A DNA stretch of 64,000 nt from Elephas maximus indicus (taxonomy: Eukaryota; Chordata; Mammalia; Proboscidea; Elephantidae), in NCBI RefSeq assembly GCF_024166365.1, contig NC_064822.1:101862823-101926822 (forward strand). Reading direction: 5' to 3'. The notes under the pieces are model-generated. The model saw nothing but the letters and a program-made list of their open reading frames with translations. It was not told where the DNA came from and did not search any database. Numbering within the stretch: position 1 is the stretch's first letter; each line of letters starts with the position of its first letter. Below, in pieces: positions 1-10,640 of the stretch. The translations under genes and the position numbers were made by a program.

Positions 1-34
1 ACAATTAAAAAAAAAAAATCCTTCACGGGCTGTC

Positions 35-430
35 CCCATAACTTTCAGAATAAGGTTCAAATGCCTTGGGGTGACACACGAGACCCTTTATAATCTGACT
101 TCCACCTATCTTCCCAGCCTCCCCTCTACAGGCCCTACTCCTACTCGCCTTCGGCTATGCTCTGGCAAAACCAAACTACTTGCAGTTTACTGGATGCACC
201 ACCACCTTCTCTCTAGCTTCTCTGCCTTTACCCCTGCTACTCTCTCCAAGTGGAATTCCCTTCCTCCTCACTTCACCTTAAAATTCACTCTTCAGGGCTG
301 GTCTTGGGATGTGACAGCCTTACAAAAGCTTTTCTGGACACACCACCAGCATCCTTCTTGATTTCCCCACAAGCTTTGTGCATATCTTTATTACCCTTAT
401 GCTAGCCTGAAATGACGTGTCCAGCTAATT
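35..430 (+). repeat. L2 LINE fragment
   Basis: Diverged sequence resembling the sense strand of the 3' half of L2: a run on the pattern of 'tctccagcctc', then 'tggaattcccttcctcctc', then 'cttaaaattcactcttcagg'. It shows no intact reading frame; the 96-codon ORF here is incidental. Identification is by recalled family phrases only. Confidence 0.55.
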
Positions 431-511
431 TCAATCAATTATTTAGTCCTAAAAATTCTACCTCTTTAGTATTTCTAATATCCTGTCCTCGTCTTACTAC
501 TGGGGAACTGT

Positions 512-667
512 AAAAACCCAAAACCTGTGATTCTGACTCCTAGCAGCCCTATCGGACAGAGTAGAACTGCCCCCATAGAGTTTCCAAGGAGAGCCTGGTG
601 GATTTAAACTGCTGATCTTCTGGTTAGCAGCTCTAGCTCTTAACCACTACAGCACCAAGGTTTCCAG
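512..667 (-). mobile_element. AfroSINE copy
   Basis: Reverse-complement AfroSINE. Reading left to right it has the RTE-like tail (gattctgactcctagcagc), the body 'ggacagagtagaactgcccc', and the tRNA-like head ending 'ccaccaaggtttcc' (as 'agcaccaagg'). It is near full length and diverged; no clear target-site duplication was found. Confidence 0.9.
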
Positions 668-669
668 GA

Positions 670-835
670 AACTACAAAGACCTCCTAATTGATTTCCCTG
701 TTTACATTCCTATCTCCTTCGCAATGCCTAACCCATTCTTGAAATCACCAACAGAAGGATCTTTTTCAAATGCAAATTGATTAGTCCCTTTCGTGCTTCA
801 AAACGGTCTTTGAAGAAAGTTTTAAATCAGAGCTG
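670..835 (+). repeat. L2 LINE fragment
   Basis: Contains 'aaggatctttttcaaatgcaaa' like the L2 segment lying upstream of the piece at 35-430, so this is a separate L2 fragment, or a rearranged one. Diverged, with no ORF. Confidence 0.4.
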
Positions 836-856
836 GTAGATGTTCAGTAAATGTTG

Positions 857-1074
857 ATTTTGTCATTGATTTGTGACTTAGGAGAGCCTATGTGTTTTGT
901 TTTTTGTTTTTTGTTTTTATGTGTTAGAGAGTAGAGCTTCTCCATAGCGTTATCTTGGGTGTAATCTTTACAGAAGCAGGACTGTTTTTTCTGCAATCCT
1001 GTCGGACAGATTTGAGCTGCCAACCTTTCAGTTAACAGCTGAGAGCAAACTGTTCGCACCACCCAGGGACTTTG
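857..1074 (-). mobile_element. AfroSINE (long variant), truncated
   Basis: A minus-strand SINE of the long variant (carries the 'gtaatctttacagaagca' segment) occupies about 921-1074. The region 857-1074 is bracketed by an 18-bp perfect direct repeat, GATGTTCAGTAAATGTTG, at 839-856 and 1075-1092, which looks like a target-site duplication. The left part (857-920) lacks the usual RTE tail and contains TTTTTG repeats instead. Confidence 0.7.
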
Positions 1075-1092
1075 GATGTTCAGTAAATGTTG

Positions 1093-1689
1093 CCTTAGCA
1101 TGTGAATAAATGAGTGAGGGCAAAGATGACTTCATAAAGGGGATTTTTGCTGGGCCTTTTCGGACAAATAGACTGTCAATGGAAAATACTAGGGAGAACA
1201 TTCTAGGTGCCTCTTTAAGGACCCTGAATAGGCCAGATTGAAATGGGTTGTTTAGACAGAAGAATTGCGGCTGTTAAGGCAGGAGAAATTACCTGCAGCC
1301 ATTAAAAAAGAACTTTGGGTGCAATCCTAAAAAGTTGCACCATTATGTGTATTTTATGCAAGACTAATTTCCCTGCTTCAGACCCACACAGCTTTAGGGA
1401 AGGTAAAAGAGAAAAGAAAGAACTGTCTATCAGATGACAAGTCACATGCAGAGTCCTAAAAGAGAGACCAAAAACTCAAACTTAATTCTAAAGGCTGTTC
1501 GGAGGAAAAGAGCTGAGGGGGGAAAGAGAAACAATTCTAAGAGCTGCACTTTCAATGTCTTGCTGTGGAAACAACTGAGATACAGACTGACCTCAAAATA
1601 ATTTTTTAAAAGAAAACCTGTAATATATGACCAAAGCTGGTGCCCATTCAAATACATACTAAGGCTATTGTAAGATAATATTCTCATGA
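1093..1689. other. No recognised feature
   Basis: AT-rich sequence without a recognised repeat, coding region or RNA gene. The ORFs present are short and unsupported. Confidence 0.5.
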
Positions 1690-1827
1690 AGATAATGTAA
1701 CTAATAGATAAGTAGAAAAAAAAGTTGAGGAAAAAAGAGTACCATGATTTAAAAGAAAGATAACGTAACTAATAGATAAGTAGAAAAAAAAGTTGAGGAA
1801 AAAAAGAGTACCATGATTTAAAAGAAA
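1690..1827. repeat. 68-bp tandem duplication
   Basis: A 68-70 bp unit starting AGATAA(T/C)GTAACTAATAG occurs twice head-to-tail, at 1690 and 1758. The copies differ by one substitution and one A in a homopolymer, so the duplication is young. It ends in a short (AT)n tract at about 1830-1840. Confidence 0.9.
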
Positions 1828-2037
1828 GATATATATATATACGCTGCAAAAAAAACTTTATCTCCAGAGAAAGGGACAGTTGTTTAGAACTGTGTTTCAA
1901 TGTGTAAATGCCTGGTTATCAAGTTTAAATGCTTCAAGGAAAGACTCTTCATTTTGTTTGACACAAATAAATAGTTCTTGGGAAAATGATTCCCTTAAAG
2001 GTATGAATCACTTTTGATTGGCTAACAATTAGATTTG

Positions 2038-2201
2038 TAAACCCTGGTAGTGTAGTGGTTAAGTGCTATAGCTGCTAACCAAAAGGCAGGCAGTTCAAAT
2101 CCACCAGGTGCTCCTTGGAAACTCTATGGGGCAGTTCTACTCTATCCTATAGGGTTGCTATGAGTGGAAATCGACTCGATGGCAGTGGGTTTTTGCTTTT
2201 T
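2038..2201 (+). mobile_element. AfroSINE copy
   Basis: Full-length plus-strand AfroSINE: head 'ccctggtagtgtagtgg', 'gctgctaaccaaaagg', body 'ggggcagttctactc', RTE-like tail 'aatcgactcgatggcagtgg'. It abuts an L1 fragment of opposite orientation at 2202 without a visible target-site duplication at that junction. Confidence 0.92.
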
Positions 2202-4566
2202 GGAACAATAAGGTTTATTCCTAGGTATTTTATTCTTTCAGATGCTATTATTAAAGGAATTGATTTCCTTTTCAGATTTCTCACTGCTGATGCGTACAAA
2301 CCCAAATGATTTTTGTGTGTTGATCTTGTACCCTGCAACTTTGCTGAGTTCTTCTATTCTAGCAGCCTTCTTCTAGATTCTTTGGGATTTTCTATATACA
2401 GGATTATGTCATCTGCAAATAGAGATAGTTTTATTTCTTCATTTCCAATTTGGATACTTTTTATTTTTTCTTCTTACCTTATTGCTCTGGCTAGGATTTC
2501 TGGTATGATACTGAATAAAAGTGTTGATAGTGGGCGTATTTGTCTCGTGTTCCCGTTCTCCGGGGAAAGGCTCTCAGTCTTTCTCCGCTGAATATAATGC
2601 TGGCTGATGGTTTTTCAGAGATGACCTTGATTATGTTTAGGAACTCCCCTTCTATTCTTATCTTGGTGAGAGTTTTTATCAGGAAAAGGTGTTGGGTTTT
2701 ATCAAATGCCTTTTCTGTGTCTGTTGAGATGATCATGTGGTTCTTTTCCTTTGTTCTATTAATGTGGTTATTACATTGATTGATTTTCTAATTTGAACCA
2801 TCTTTGCATTCCTGAAATAAATCCCACTTGCTCATGATGTATAATTCTTTTAATATGTTGACGGATTCTATTCACTAGTATTTTGCTGAAAAATTTTCAT
2901 GAAGCATTTGGTCTGTAGTTTTATTTTCTTGTTATGTCTTTGTCTGGCTTTGGTATCAGGGTAATGTTGGGTTCACAGAATGAATTAGGATGTATTTCTT
3001 TCTCTTCTGTATTTTGGAAGAGTTTGAGCAGGATTAGTGTCAATTCTGTGAATGTTTAGTAAAATTCTCCAATGAAGCTATCTGATCCAGGGATTTTTTT
3101 TGTTGTAGTTTTTGATTACTAATTTAATTTTTCTTCTCTTGTTATGGGTCTGTTGAGATTTTCTATGCTTTTTGTGTTAGCTAAGGTTATAAACCAAAAC
3201 CAAACCCGCTGCCGTCAAGTCAATTCCAACTCACAGCGACCCTATAGGACAGAGTAGAACTGCCCCACAGAGTTTCCAAGGAGCGCCTGGTGGATTCGAA
3301 CTGCCGACCTTTTGGCTAGCAGCCGTAGCACTTACCCACTATGCCACCAGGGTTTCCATAGGTAGGTTATATGTTCCTAGAAATTTGTCCATTTCATCTA
3401 AGTTATCAAGTTTGTTGGAGTACTGCTCTTTGTAGTATGCTGTTATGATCCTTTTTATTTCTGTTGGATTTGCTGTCATGTTTCCAATTTCATTTATTTT
3501 GGTTATATAAATTCTCTCACTTTTTTTCTATGTCAGTCTAGATAAAGGTTTGTCAATTTTATTGATCTTTTCAAAGAATCAACTCTTGGTTTTGTTGATT
3601 CTATTGTTCTCTAGTCTCTATTTCATTTATTTCTTCTCTGTTCTTTATTATTTCTTCTTTTCTGGTAGCTCTGGGATGAGTTTGCTTTTCTTTATCTAGT
3701 TCCTCAAGTTGCCGTATTAGACTGTTGATTTGAGATCTTTTCTGATATAGGCATTTATTGCTATAAAATTCCCCCTGATAATTGCCTTCACTGCATCCTA
3801 TAGGTTTTGGTATGTTGCATTGTCACTTTTGTTTAACTCCAAGTATTTTTTAATTTCATTCTTGATTTCTTCTTTGACTCATTGGTTGTTTACTAGTGTG
3901 TTATTTAGTTTCCATGTATTTATATGTTTTCCATTTTTCTTTGTATTAATAATTTCTAGTTTTACTCCTTTGCAGTAGAAGAAGATACTTCAAATCTCCT
4001 CAAACTTGTCGAGACTTGTTTTATGACCTAGCATATGAGGAATCCTGGAGAATGTCCCGTGTGTACTACAGAAAAATGTGTATTGTTCTGATCTTGGGTG
4101 GAGAGTTCTTATACGTCTATTAGATCTAATTGGTTTATGATGTCGTTCAAGTCCTCTATTTCCTTACTAACCTTCTTTCTGTAACGTCTATCCAGTATTG
4201 ACAGTGGTGTATTGAAATCCGCAACTATTATTGTAGAGTTGTCAATTGCTCCTTTCATTTTTGTCAGTATTTGCTTTACATATTTTGGTGCATTGCTGTT
4301 GGATGCATATATATTTATGATCATTATACTTTCTTGATAAATTGTTTCTTTTATCAATATATAATGTCCTTCTTCATCTCTTATTTGGCTTAAACTCTAT
4401 TTTGTCTGATATTAGTATGGCCATCCCTGCTCTCTTTTTGCTACTATTTGCATGGACTATTCTTTTCCATCCTCTTACTTTCAATCTGTTTGTGTCCTTA
4501 GGCCTAAGATGTATCTCTTGTAGACAGGTCATGTTTTCTTATCCATTATTTGATTGGCTAACCATT
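2202..4566 (-). mobile_element. Old L1 ORF2 fragment
   Basis: Minus-strand L1 ORF2 remnant covering part of the endonuclease (right) and the reverse transcriptase (left). The readable piece at 4109-4357 keeps the endonuclease-like stretches 'IINIYASNSNAPKYVKQIL' and 'ADFNTP'; the piece at 2491-2736 keeps 'MIISTDTEKAFDK', the RT palm region. Many stops and frameshifts break it, and a SINE sits at 3192-3357. The 3' UTR and poly(A) are missing. Confidence 0.9.
3192..3357 (-). mobile_element. AfroSINE nested in L1
   Basis: Full-length minus-strand AfroSINE inserted in the L1 remnant. AGGTTATA at 3184-3191 is repeated at 3364-3371, a probable short target-site duplication. L1 sequence continues on both sides. 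Confidence 0.93.
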
Positions 4567-5544
4567 AAACCAGTGATTTTTAAGTTTTTAAACTACTTGA
4601 AGACAGGTAAAGGTTGAATTAATTTATCTTCTGTTTATTTTTAAAGGCTTTTTAAACAATGGATTAAGCATTGAAGCATCCAGATTGAATTCCCAGACCT
4701 ACAGTAATGACAGAACTTCACATTGATGCACTATGTTGATCAGTCAGCAAATGTGTCATGCTACAAAAATTTTTAAAAAATATCTGAGTAACAATGTGCT
4801 GATGAGATACATATTTTGCAAACCTAGTTTAAGGTTACACAATTATTTCCCAGAAACATATTAAGTTTCAGTTATCATGATTCTGAATGTGAGTTGTGAC
4901 AATATTATGGGCTATGACACCTAAAGGAAATGATGGTAACATTATAGGGTTGGGTGAAATGGAAGTATATAGTACACTGGATGTTATCATTCCCCCACTA
5001 CCCCATTAGACTAGCATTTATTGAAATGGCAGCAACTTTAGGAACAGCACGGTAAGGTAATCTCTATTTGGTCTGTGTAATGTAAGACAGACTGGTGATA
5101 GAAATGATTTAAACTTAATGTTAGAAACAGATCTAAATGACAAAGCATAATGTGTTTGCAGACTGTAAGTGGCATATATTAGCAGACTCAAACTGTGAGA
5201 TTCCAAAGATATGTTAGTCTAAGAGAATAGTACTAAAGCTTTTCTAGACAAGAGCTAAGAAAGGAAGAAAAAAGGATATGGAAAGAGGAAGAGAGACAAT
5301 GAAAAAGAGCAGACTTAAAACTTGCTGCCAAATTCAGTGGGATTTTTTCCATGAGAACAAAAGCAATCATAAGACTATAAACATGAATAATATGTACGAA
5401 CATAAATTTTGAGATCCCTGTCAAAATGATAACGCTGCTCTTATTTTCGGAAATGGGTGCATTCAGTTAATTTTATCCAGTTGTCAGCAATTACTTTACA
5501 GAAGTTGCCAGAAAATGAATTGAATGTGAACATTTAAAACAATA
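4567..5544. other. No recognised feature
   Basis: AT-rich, apparently single-copy sequence. I see no repeat of a family I know, no supported ORF and no RNA gene. Confidence 0.5.
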
Positions 5545-6145
5545 AATACTGTTTTTGTTATAGTAAAAATATAGATAATAAAACATTCACCATTTCAACA
5601 TTTTTTACATGTACAATTCAGTGATGTTAATCAAGTTTACTGTGTTGTGCAAACATCATTATCAGTTTTCAAATTTTCCTATCATCCTATCAGAAACTTA
5701 GTGTCCCCTGAGGAATAACACCTCCTTTCCACCCCTCAACTGCTCCTGATAACCACTAATAAACTCTAGTCTCTACAGATCTGCTTATTCTAGATATTTC
5801 ATGTAAGTGGGATCATATAGTATTTGTCCTTTTGCGTCTCTCATTTATTTCACCCAGCATAATATTTTCAAGTTTTACCCATGTTGTAGCAAGTATCACA
5901 ACTTCATTTCTCTTTACGGGAGTAATATTCCATTGTATGTATATACCACATTTTGTTTATCTAGTCATCTGTCAATGGACACTTGGATTGTTTCCACTTT
6001 TGGCTGTTGTGAATAGTGGTATAAAATGAACACTGATGTACAAGTATCTGCGTCCCCTGTTTTCAAGCCTTTTGGGTATATCACTAGGAGTGGAATTGCT
6101 GAGCCATTTTATGGTAATTCTAAGTTTAACTTTTGAGGAACACTA
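5545..6145 (-). mobile_element. Ancient L1 3' UTR fragment
   Basis: Reverse-complement L1M-type 3' end. Diagnostic phrases read on the plus strand include 'ttgtgcaaacatcattatc', 'attccattgtatgtatatac', 'tggacacttggattgtttcc' and 'ggagtggaattgctg'. Non-coding and heavily diverged. Confidence 0.85.
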
Positions 6146-6591
6146 AGACGATTAATAAAATAATATATCCCTGAGCATAACGAAGAACCTGTGAGCCAAG
6201 TGGCTTCATTATCTGCTTTTTGGCACATGTGCCAAGAAGCTATTAGACCTGGCATGTGTACGATATGCTCTCAGAGTTGTTTTTCCATCAGAAACGACAA
6301 ATTTTTGATGAATATTCCCAATCTTGAAGGACCTTCCTAATGGCCAATAGTAGCATACTTTTTGTGAGATGGCCAGTGGGGACCAGAGCACCAATCTGCT
6401 GCCTGTGGTAGATTGAAGCTGACAGTTCAGGTAGGGAATTGTCCCTTGAGCTCATGCTCAAAAGTTCCCCAACGCAATGACAAGCGTTCTTAATTCTTGT
6501 ATTACAAAGAAAAAGAATGGCAGGGCTAAGTTGTCTAGGTATCAGCAGCACGTGGTCTTTGCACTAACCACTGGTAAAGAGAGGACTTAGC

Positions 6592-6775
6592 TGTGCAAAG
6601 AGCACAGGCTTTGGAATCAAGGGGCATGGGATCAGATTGAGTCTCGGCTACCCACTAGCTGTGTTATATAACTTCTGGGTCTATTAATGCCACTTCCCAG
6701 GGATGGTGTACCTCTTTGCAAATACGTAAGCCAAGAACCTGGCACTGTGCCAAGCATACAGAAAGCAGTCACCAA
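6592..6775 (+). repeat. MIR element
   Basis: Plus-strand MIR: 'gagcacaggctttggaatca', then 'actagctgtgttatataact', then 'ggcactgtgccaagcata'. Old and diverged. Confidence 0.7.
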
Positions 6776-6954
6776 GGCCTATAGCAGTCACTCCTTGCAG
6801 CTCCAATATGCTGCTACCCTGATTTTGATGAACTGGATTTTTTTTTTTTAAAGGAAGCTAAAGATTATACCATCTTTGCCTAATACCCATGATACCTGAA
6901 TGCTTACTTCCAGCCAAAGTTATGTTAATATCAAATTTAGAATCTTAACTGAAA

Positions 6955-7280
6955 CAACCCCCAGAGCCCACCTTTCAGCCAAAGACTAGACAGGCCTATA
7001 AAACAAACAATAACACATGTGAGGAACATGATTCTTAGTTCAATCAAGTATATGAGACCAAATGGGCAACATCTGCCCAAAAGCAAAGACAAGAAGGCAG
7101 AAAGGGACAGAAAACTGGACAAATGGACAGAGAACCCACAGTGGAAAGGTAAAGGGGAAGAGTGCCGACACTACAGGGACTGCAACCAAAGTCACAAAAC
7201 AATTTGTGTATAAAAATTTGTGAATGAAAGACTAACTTGTGCTGTAAAACAAAAAAAAAAATTTAAGTGCAAATTAAAAA
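6955..7280 (+). mobile_element. L1 3' UTR end, afrotherian type
   Basis: Closely related to 13580-13955. Shared phrases include 'ggcctataaaacaaacaata', 'gggacagaaaactggac', 'ggactgcaaccaaagtcac' and 'gtcacaaaacaat', ending in A-rich sequence. The same 'ctttcacctaaagcacaat' type ending occurs in reverse at the 3' end of the large L1 at 28.4 kb, so I assign these as 5'-truncated L1 3' ends. Confidence 0.72.
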
Positions 7281-7354
7281 AAATTAGAATCTTAATAACA
7301 AATTGAAAAGAATAGGCCTTACCCAAGAAACCAACTAGAGTACAGCCAAGTGCT

Positions 7355-7498
7355 GTGAAGCCAGACAAATTTGGGTTCTTCCTACTTATTAGCCATGTAG
7401 CCTTGGGTGAGTAATTAATTTCTCTCAATTTTCTCATCTGTGAAATGTGGCAACGTTACTTCAGTGCGCTGTTGTCTAGGTTAAATCAAATAACATGC
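7355..7498 (+). repeat. MIR element
   Basis: Plus-strand MIR: 'tattagccatgtagccttgg', 'caattttctcatctgtgaa'. Immediately followed by a second MIR. Confidence 0.75.
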
Positions 7499-7700
7499 AT
7501 GAATCCTGGCTCTGCCATTTACCAGCTGTGTGACCTGTTTCTACATCTCTTGTGCTTCAGTTTCCTTGTAGGCCAGAAGGATTTCACAGTAATCCCTAAC
7601 TCATAGACTGTTATGAGGATTATATGAATTAGCTCACATAAAGCACTAAAAACAGTGGCTGGCACATGGCAAGTCCTCAATAAATATTAGGTATTCTGTT
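7499..7700 (+). repeat. MIR element
   Basis: Plus-strand MIR, nearly full length: 'tcctggctctgccatttacc', 'agctgtgtgacctg', 'gtggctggcacatggcaag', 'tcctcaataaatatta'. It is head-to-tail with the MIR at 7355-7498. Confidence 0.85.
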
Positions 7701-8098
7701 TTCATCATTACTTCTTATTCATTGGTTTATTGTTAATTGCCAGAAGTTAAGTTGATAAGATGACAACATGTAAGGGAACAGACCTAAAAAAATATTTTCA
7801 AAACACAGAGCATAATATTCCAAGAGGAGTGTGCTGGCCTCTGTTCTCTTGGGTTGAGTATCCCACCGACTCTCAATGGAAAGAAAAGAGGGTCAAGGTG
7901 GTAAGAGTTGCTTTAGAAAACAATGATGGAGGTGAGTGGGCCAATCAGCAGTAATGACCCACCTATGAGCCATGATCCACTGAAATTGACCCAGCTGCCA
8001 TCTTTAATAATCGTTATCCTCTTGCATTTTACAGTTCACAGACACAGAAGGAAGACTGCCATGTGAAGACGGGCAGGAGGCAGAGATTGGAGTTATAG
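7701..8098. other. No recognised feature
   Basis: Single-copy-looking sequence between a MIR and the inverted-repeat element at 8099. No supported ORF. Confidence 0.45.
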
Positions 8099-8392
8099 GT
8101 AGTCTCCGATTTACGATGTATTCAAGTTACAATGAGCTGCACCTCACATCTTATTGTTAGTAATATGTACTACATACAAGGTTGCGGTGCATAATTTGCT
8201 GCTGTTATCGTATCTGTAAGTTTATATGTAATGTTTCCAACCCCCAAAGACAAATAAAGATTAGATTTATACTGATAATAAAAGGCAATAATAATGAAGA
8301 CTTAAAAAAAAAAAAGAGGTATTTAACTTATGTCAGAACTAACTCATGACCGAGTCGTGGGAGTAGAGCCCCACTGTAAGTTGAAGACTACC
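8099..8392. mobile_element. Possible non-autonomous DNA transposon
   Basis: The ends form imperfect terminal inverted repeats: GTAGTCTCCGATTTACGATG at 8099 against the reverse complement of the right end, GTAGTCTTCAACTTACAGTG. TATA lies next to both ends, compatible with a TA target site. The 294-bp interior is AT-rich and non-coding. The family was not identified; a Tc1/mariner-type element is an inference. Confidence 0.5.
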
Positions 8393-8399
8393 CCAGTAT

Positions 8400-8601
8400 A
8401 CTGCCGCAAGTCAAGGAATGACTGGGACCACCAGATGCTAGAAGAGAGGCAAGAAAGGATTCCTTTCCTAGGCCTTCATAGATAGCACGGCCCCTGTTTT
8501 GGACTTCTGGCCTCCAGAACTGTGAGAGAATAAATTCCTGATGTTTTAAGCCACCCAGTTTATAGAACTTTGTTATGGGCAGCCCCAGGAAACTAATGTT
8601 C
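8400..8601 (+). mobile_element. MaLR (MLT1-type) LTR fragment
   Basis: The 3' part of an ERVL-MaLR LTR: 'ggcctccagaactgtgagag', then AATAAA at 8530-8535 and 'ttttaagccacccagttt'. Plus strand, 5' end missing. Confidence 0.7.
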
Positions 8602-9430
8602 CCAAAGCACTTCACATCCACTATCCATACTTGACTCTCACAACACCTCTCTGGGAGCCTGCAGATACGCTGAGTGGCCAACCTCCATGTTATGCAAGGA
8701 TGTAAAGCGTTAACCCACCTCACCCCACTCAGGTTTCTTCTTTTGCCTGGTTTCCTCTGTAGTAATGCAAGTTCCTTCTCATACAGGGGACCAATTCAGA
8801 AGACACGTTACTATGGAAGTTTCCACATACTGATAAGAGAACACTTAATTGGCCTATCAGACCACACAACCTCCACAGAGGTCATCTTTGCTTCTGGAAT
8901 GTGACTGAGGTAAACACAGCATTTCTGCCGTTTTTCCACTAAGGCAGCCAGAATTCCTCCTGACAGAACTAGATTCAAAAAAGACCTTCTCCAAAGGTAG
9001 GAGACAGCTTATTAAATTTGTGTCGGGCCAACTGCTTGAGGCCTTTTAAGCCCAGCCTAATTCCTTTCAGGCCCTTGACAGATGCTATTGGCGTTACTCT
9101 GTTAGCAGACGCTGGGAGAAGACTGACATCAGGCTTTCTGCTTCTCGTGTAGTCAGCATGACATCTTCTCATAAATACCAAACGGATGCCATAAGCAAGT
9201 GGGAAATACATACTAAATGAGTACTTATATGTATTTCAACAGTTTATTCATCACTGAAAACAGCAACACTCTTTTTGTGCTCTTTTGGGGGGCAAGGAAG
9301 AACGTCCCGATCTGTGGAGCAAAGTAGAAAATGTGCCACATGAAAATACAATCATATTGCAAACAGTATGTGCCTGTTGTGATCTTTCCTCACCTCAGAG
9401 TTCATTACAGCAGGCAGTCTTTCAGCTCCT
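8602..9430. other. No recognised feature
   Basis: No recognised repeat or supported ORF; the ORFs of 76-111 codons here show no family resemblance. Confidence 0.45.
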
Positions 9431-9918
9431 TCCTGAGTAGGCTTCATTCATTTGATAAATATTTATTATTTGCTGCGCCAGGTTCTGTTTTCCACACAGG
9501 GAATAAAACACCAAAAAACCAAACAAACAGAAAAACAAAACAGAGAAGTTCCTTGGGGAGCTTACATAGTAAGTAAAATATACAGGATTTCAGGTGGTGA
9601 TGAATGAGGTGGAGAAAAATAAAACAAGAAAGAAGCATAGGGAACATGGGCTTCAGGCGGGTCTGGTCAGAGAAGACCTCAGTAAGAAGATGGCATCTGA
9701 GCCAAGACTTGAAGGAAAGAAAGCTAGCCAGACAGGTATCAGGGAAGAGTATTCTGGGAGGAGGGAGCAGAAAGAACAAAGACCTTGAGCAGGAGTGTGG
9801 CTGATGTGCTCAGGAAGCCCACGCAGCAGAGCAGAGAGAGTGTGAGAGAGAGCAGAGGGTGGGTGGATAAGGGGTTGCAGGCCATTGCAAAGTCAGTGAG
9901 GCAAATGGAAGTCATTCA

Positions 9919-10308
9919 CCACAACACTGCCTACATATTAAAGTCACCTGTGGAGCATTTAGGGCCCTGAGTGGTGCTAACCTAAAGGTTGGTTTCATCA
10001 GCTGCTAACCTAAAGGTTGGCGGTTTGAACCCACCCAGGAGTACCAGAGAAAAAATACCTGGCCATCTGTTTCTGTAAAGATTACAACCAAGAACACTCT
10101 ATGGAGCAGTTCTACTCTGTAATACATTAGGTCATCATAAGTTAGAATCAGCTCGATGGCAACAGGTGTTTTTTTTTTTTTTTTTGGTTTTGAGGAACAT
10201 TTATAAACAAGTGATTCAGAATCTCCAAAGGTGGGCCCATGCATGGATACGTTTTTGAAATCAGCACAAATGCTCCCAGTGAGTAGCCAGCGTTGAAAGA
10301 CACTGAAT
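9919..10308. mobile_element. MER5-type hAT MITE, SINE-interrupted
   Basis: Left part 'tattaaagtcacctgtggag' and right part 'gtgattcagaatctcc' match MER5A-type non-autonomous hAT elements; the centre is displaced by the SINE at 9962-10195. It sits inside an L2, so the nesting order is L2, then MER5, then SINE. Confidence 0.65.
9962..10195 (+). mobile_element. AfroSINE (long variant)
   Basis: Plus-strand long-variant SINE ending 'agctcgatggcaac' and a T-rich stretch. The tRNA-like head has an internal duplication: GCTAACCTAAAGGTTGG at 9976-9992 and again at 10004-10020, a 28-bp step. Confidence 0.8.
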
Positions 10309-10640
10309 CACAGGGTCCTGAGCAGAGGGAGGATAGGAGCTGACTTACACATGAAAAGCATCACTCTGGCTGCAGTGCTCAGAACAGACCCTATAAGGGC
10401 AAGGTTCCGTGGAGGCAGGGAGACCACTGAGGAGCAGACTGCAATAATCCAGCGAGGGATGATGGTGGCTGGAGGCAGTGGGAAGAGGTCAGATCCCAGA
10501 TACATTCTGCAGATAGTGCCTAGGGAGTTTCCTGGCAGATGGGATACAGGGTGTGAGGGCAAAGATGGAGTCAAAGATGACAGCACGGCCTTAGGCCTGA
10601 GCAACCAGAAGGATGGAGCTGCCATTTGACTGACAAAGGC

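Larger units (their letters stand above)
9435..10640 (-). repeat. L2 LINE, interrupted
   Basis: Reverse-complement L2. It starts at its 3' end ('attcatttgataaatattta'), then 'agaagacctcagtaagaaga', 'ggcatctgagccaagacttg' and 'aaagaccttgagcaggag', and resumes at about 10312 with 'atcactctggctgcagtg' and 'gcaataatccagcgaggga'. The gap 9919-10308 is a MER5-like element that itself holds a SINE. Confidence 0.72.

Noticed and set aside
7355-7700. One long MIR
   Set aside because: The core and 3' end motifs occur twice, so these are two adjacent elements.
8388-8723. 111-codon minus-strand ORF
   Set aside because: Crosses an LTR fragment and unrelated flank; no recognisable domain.
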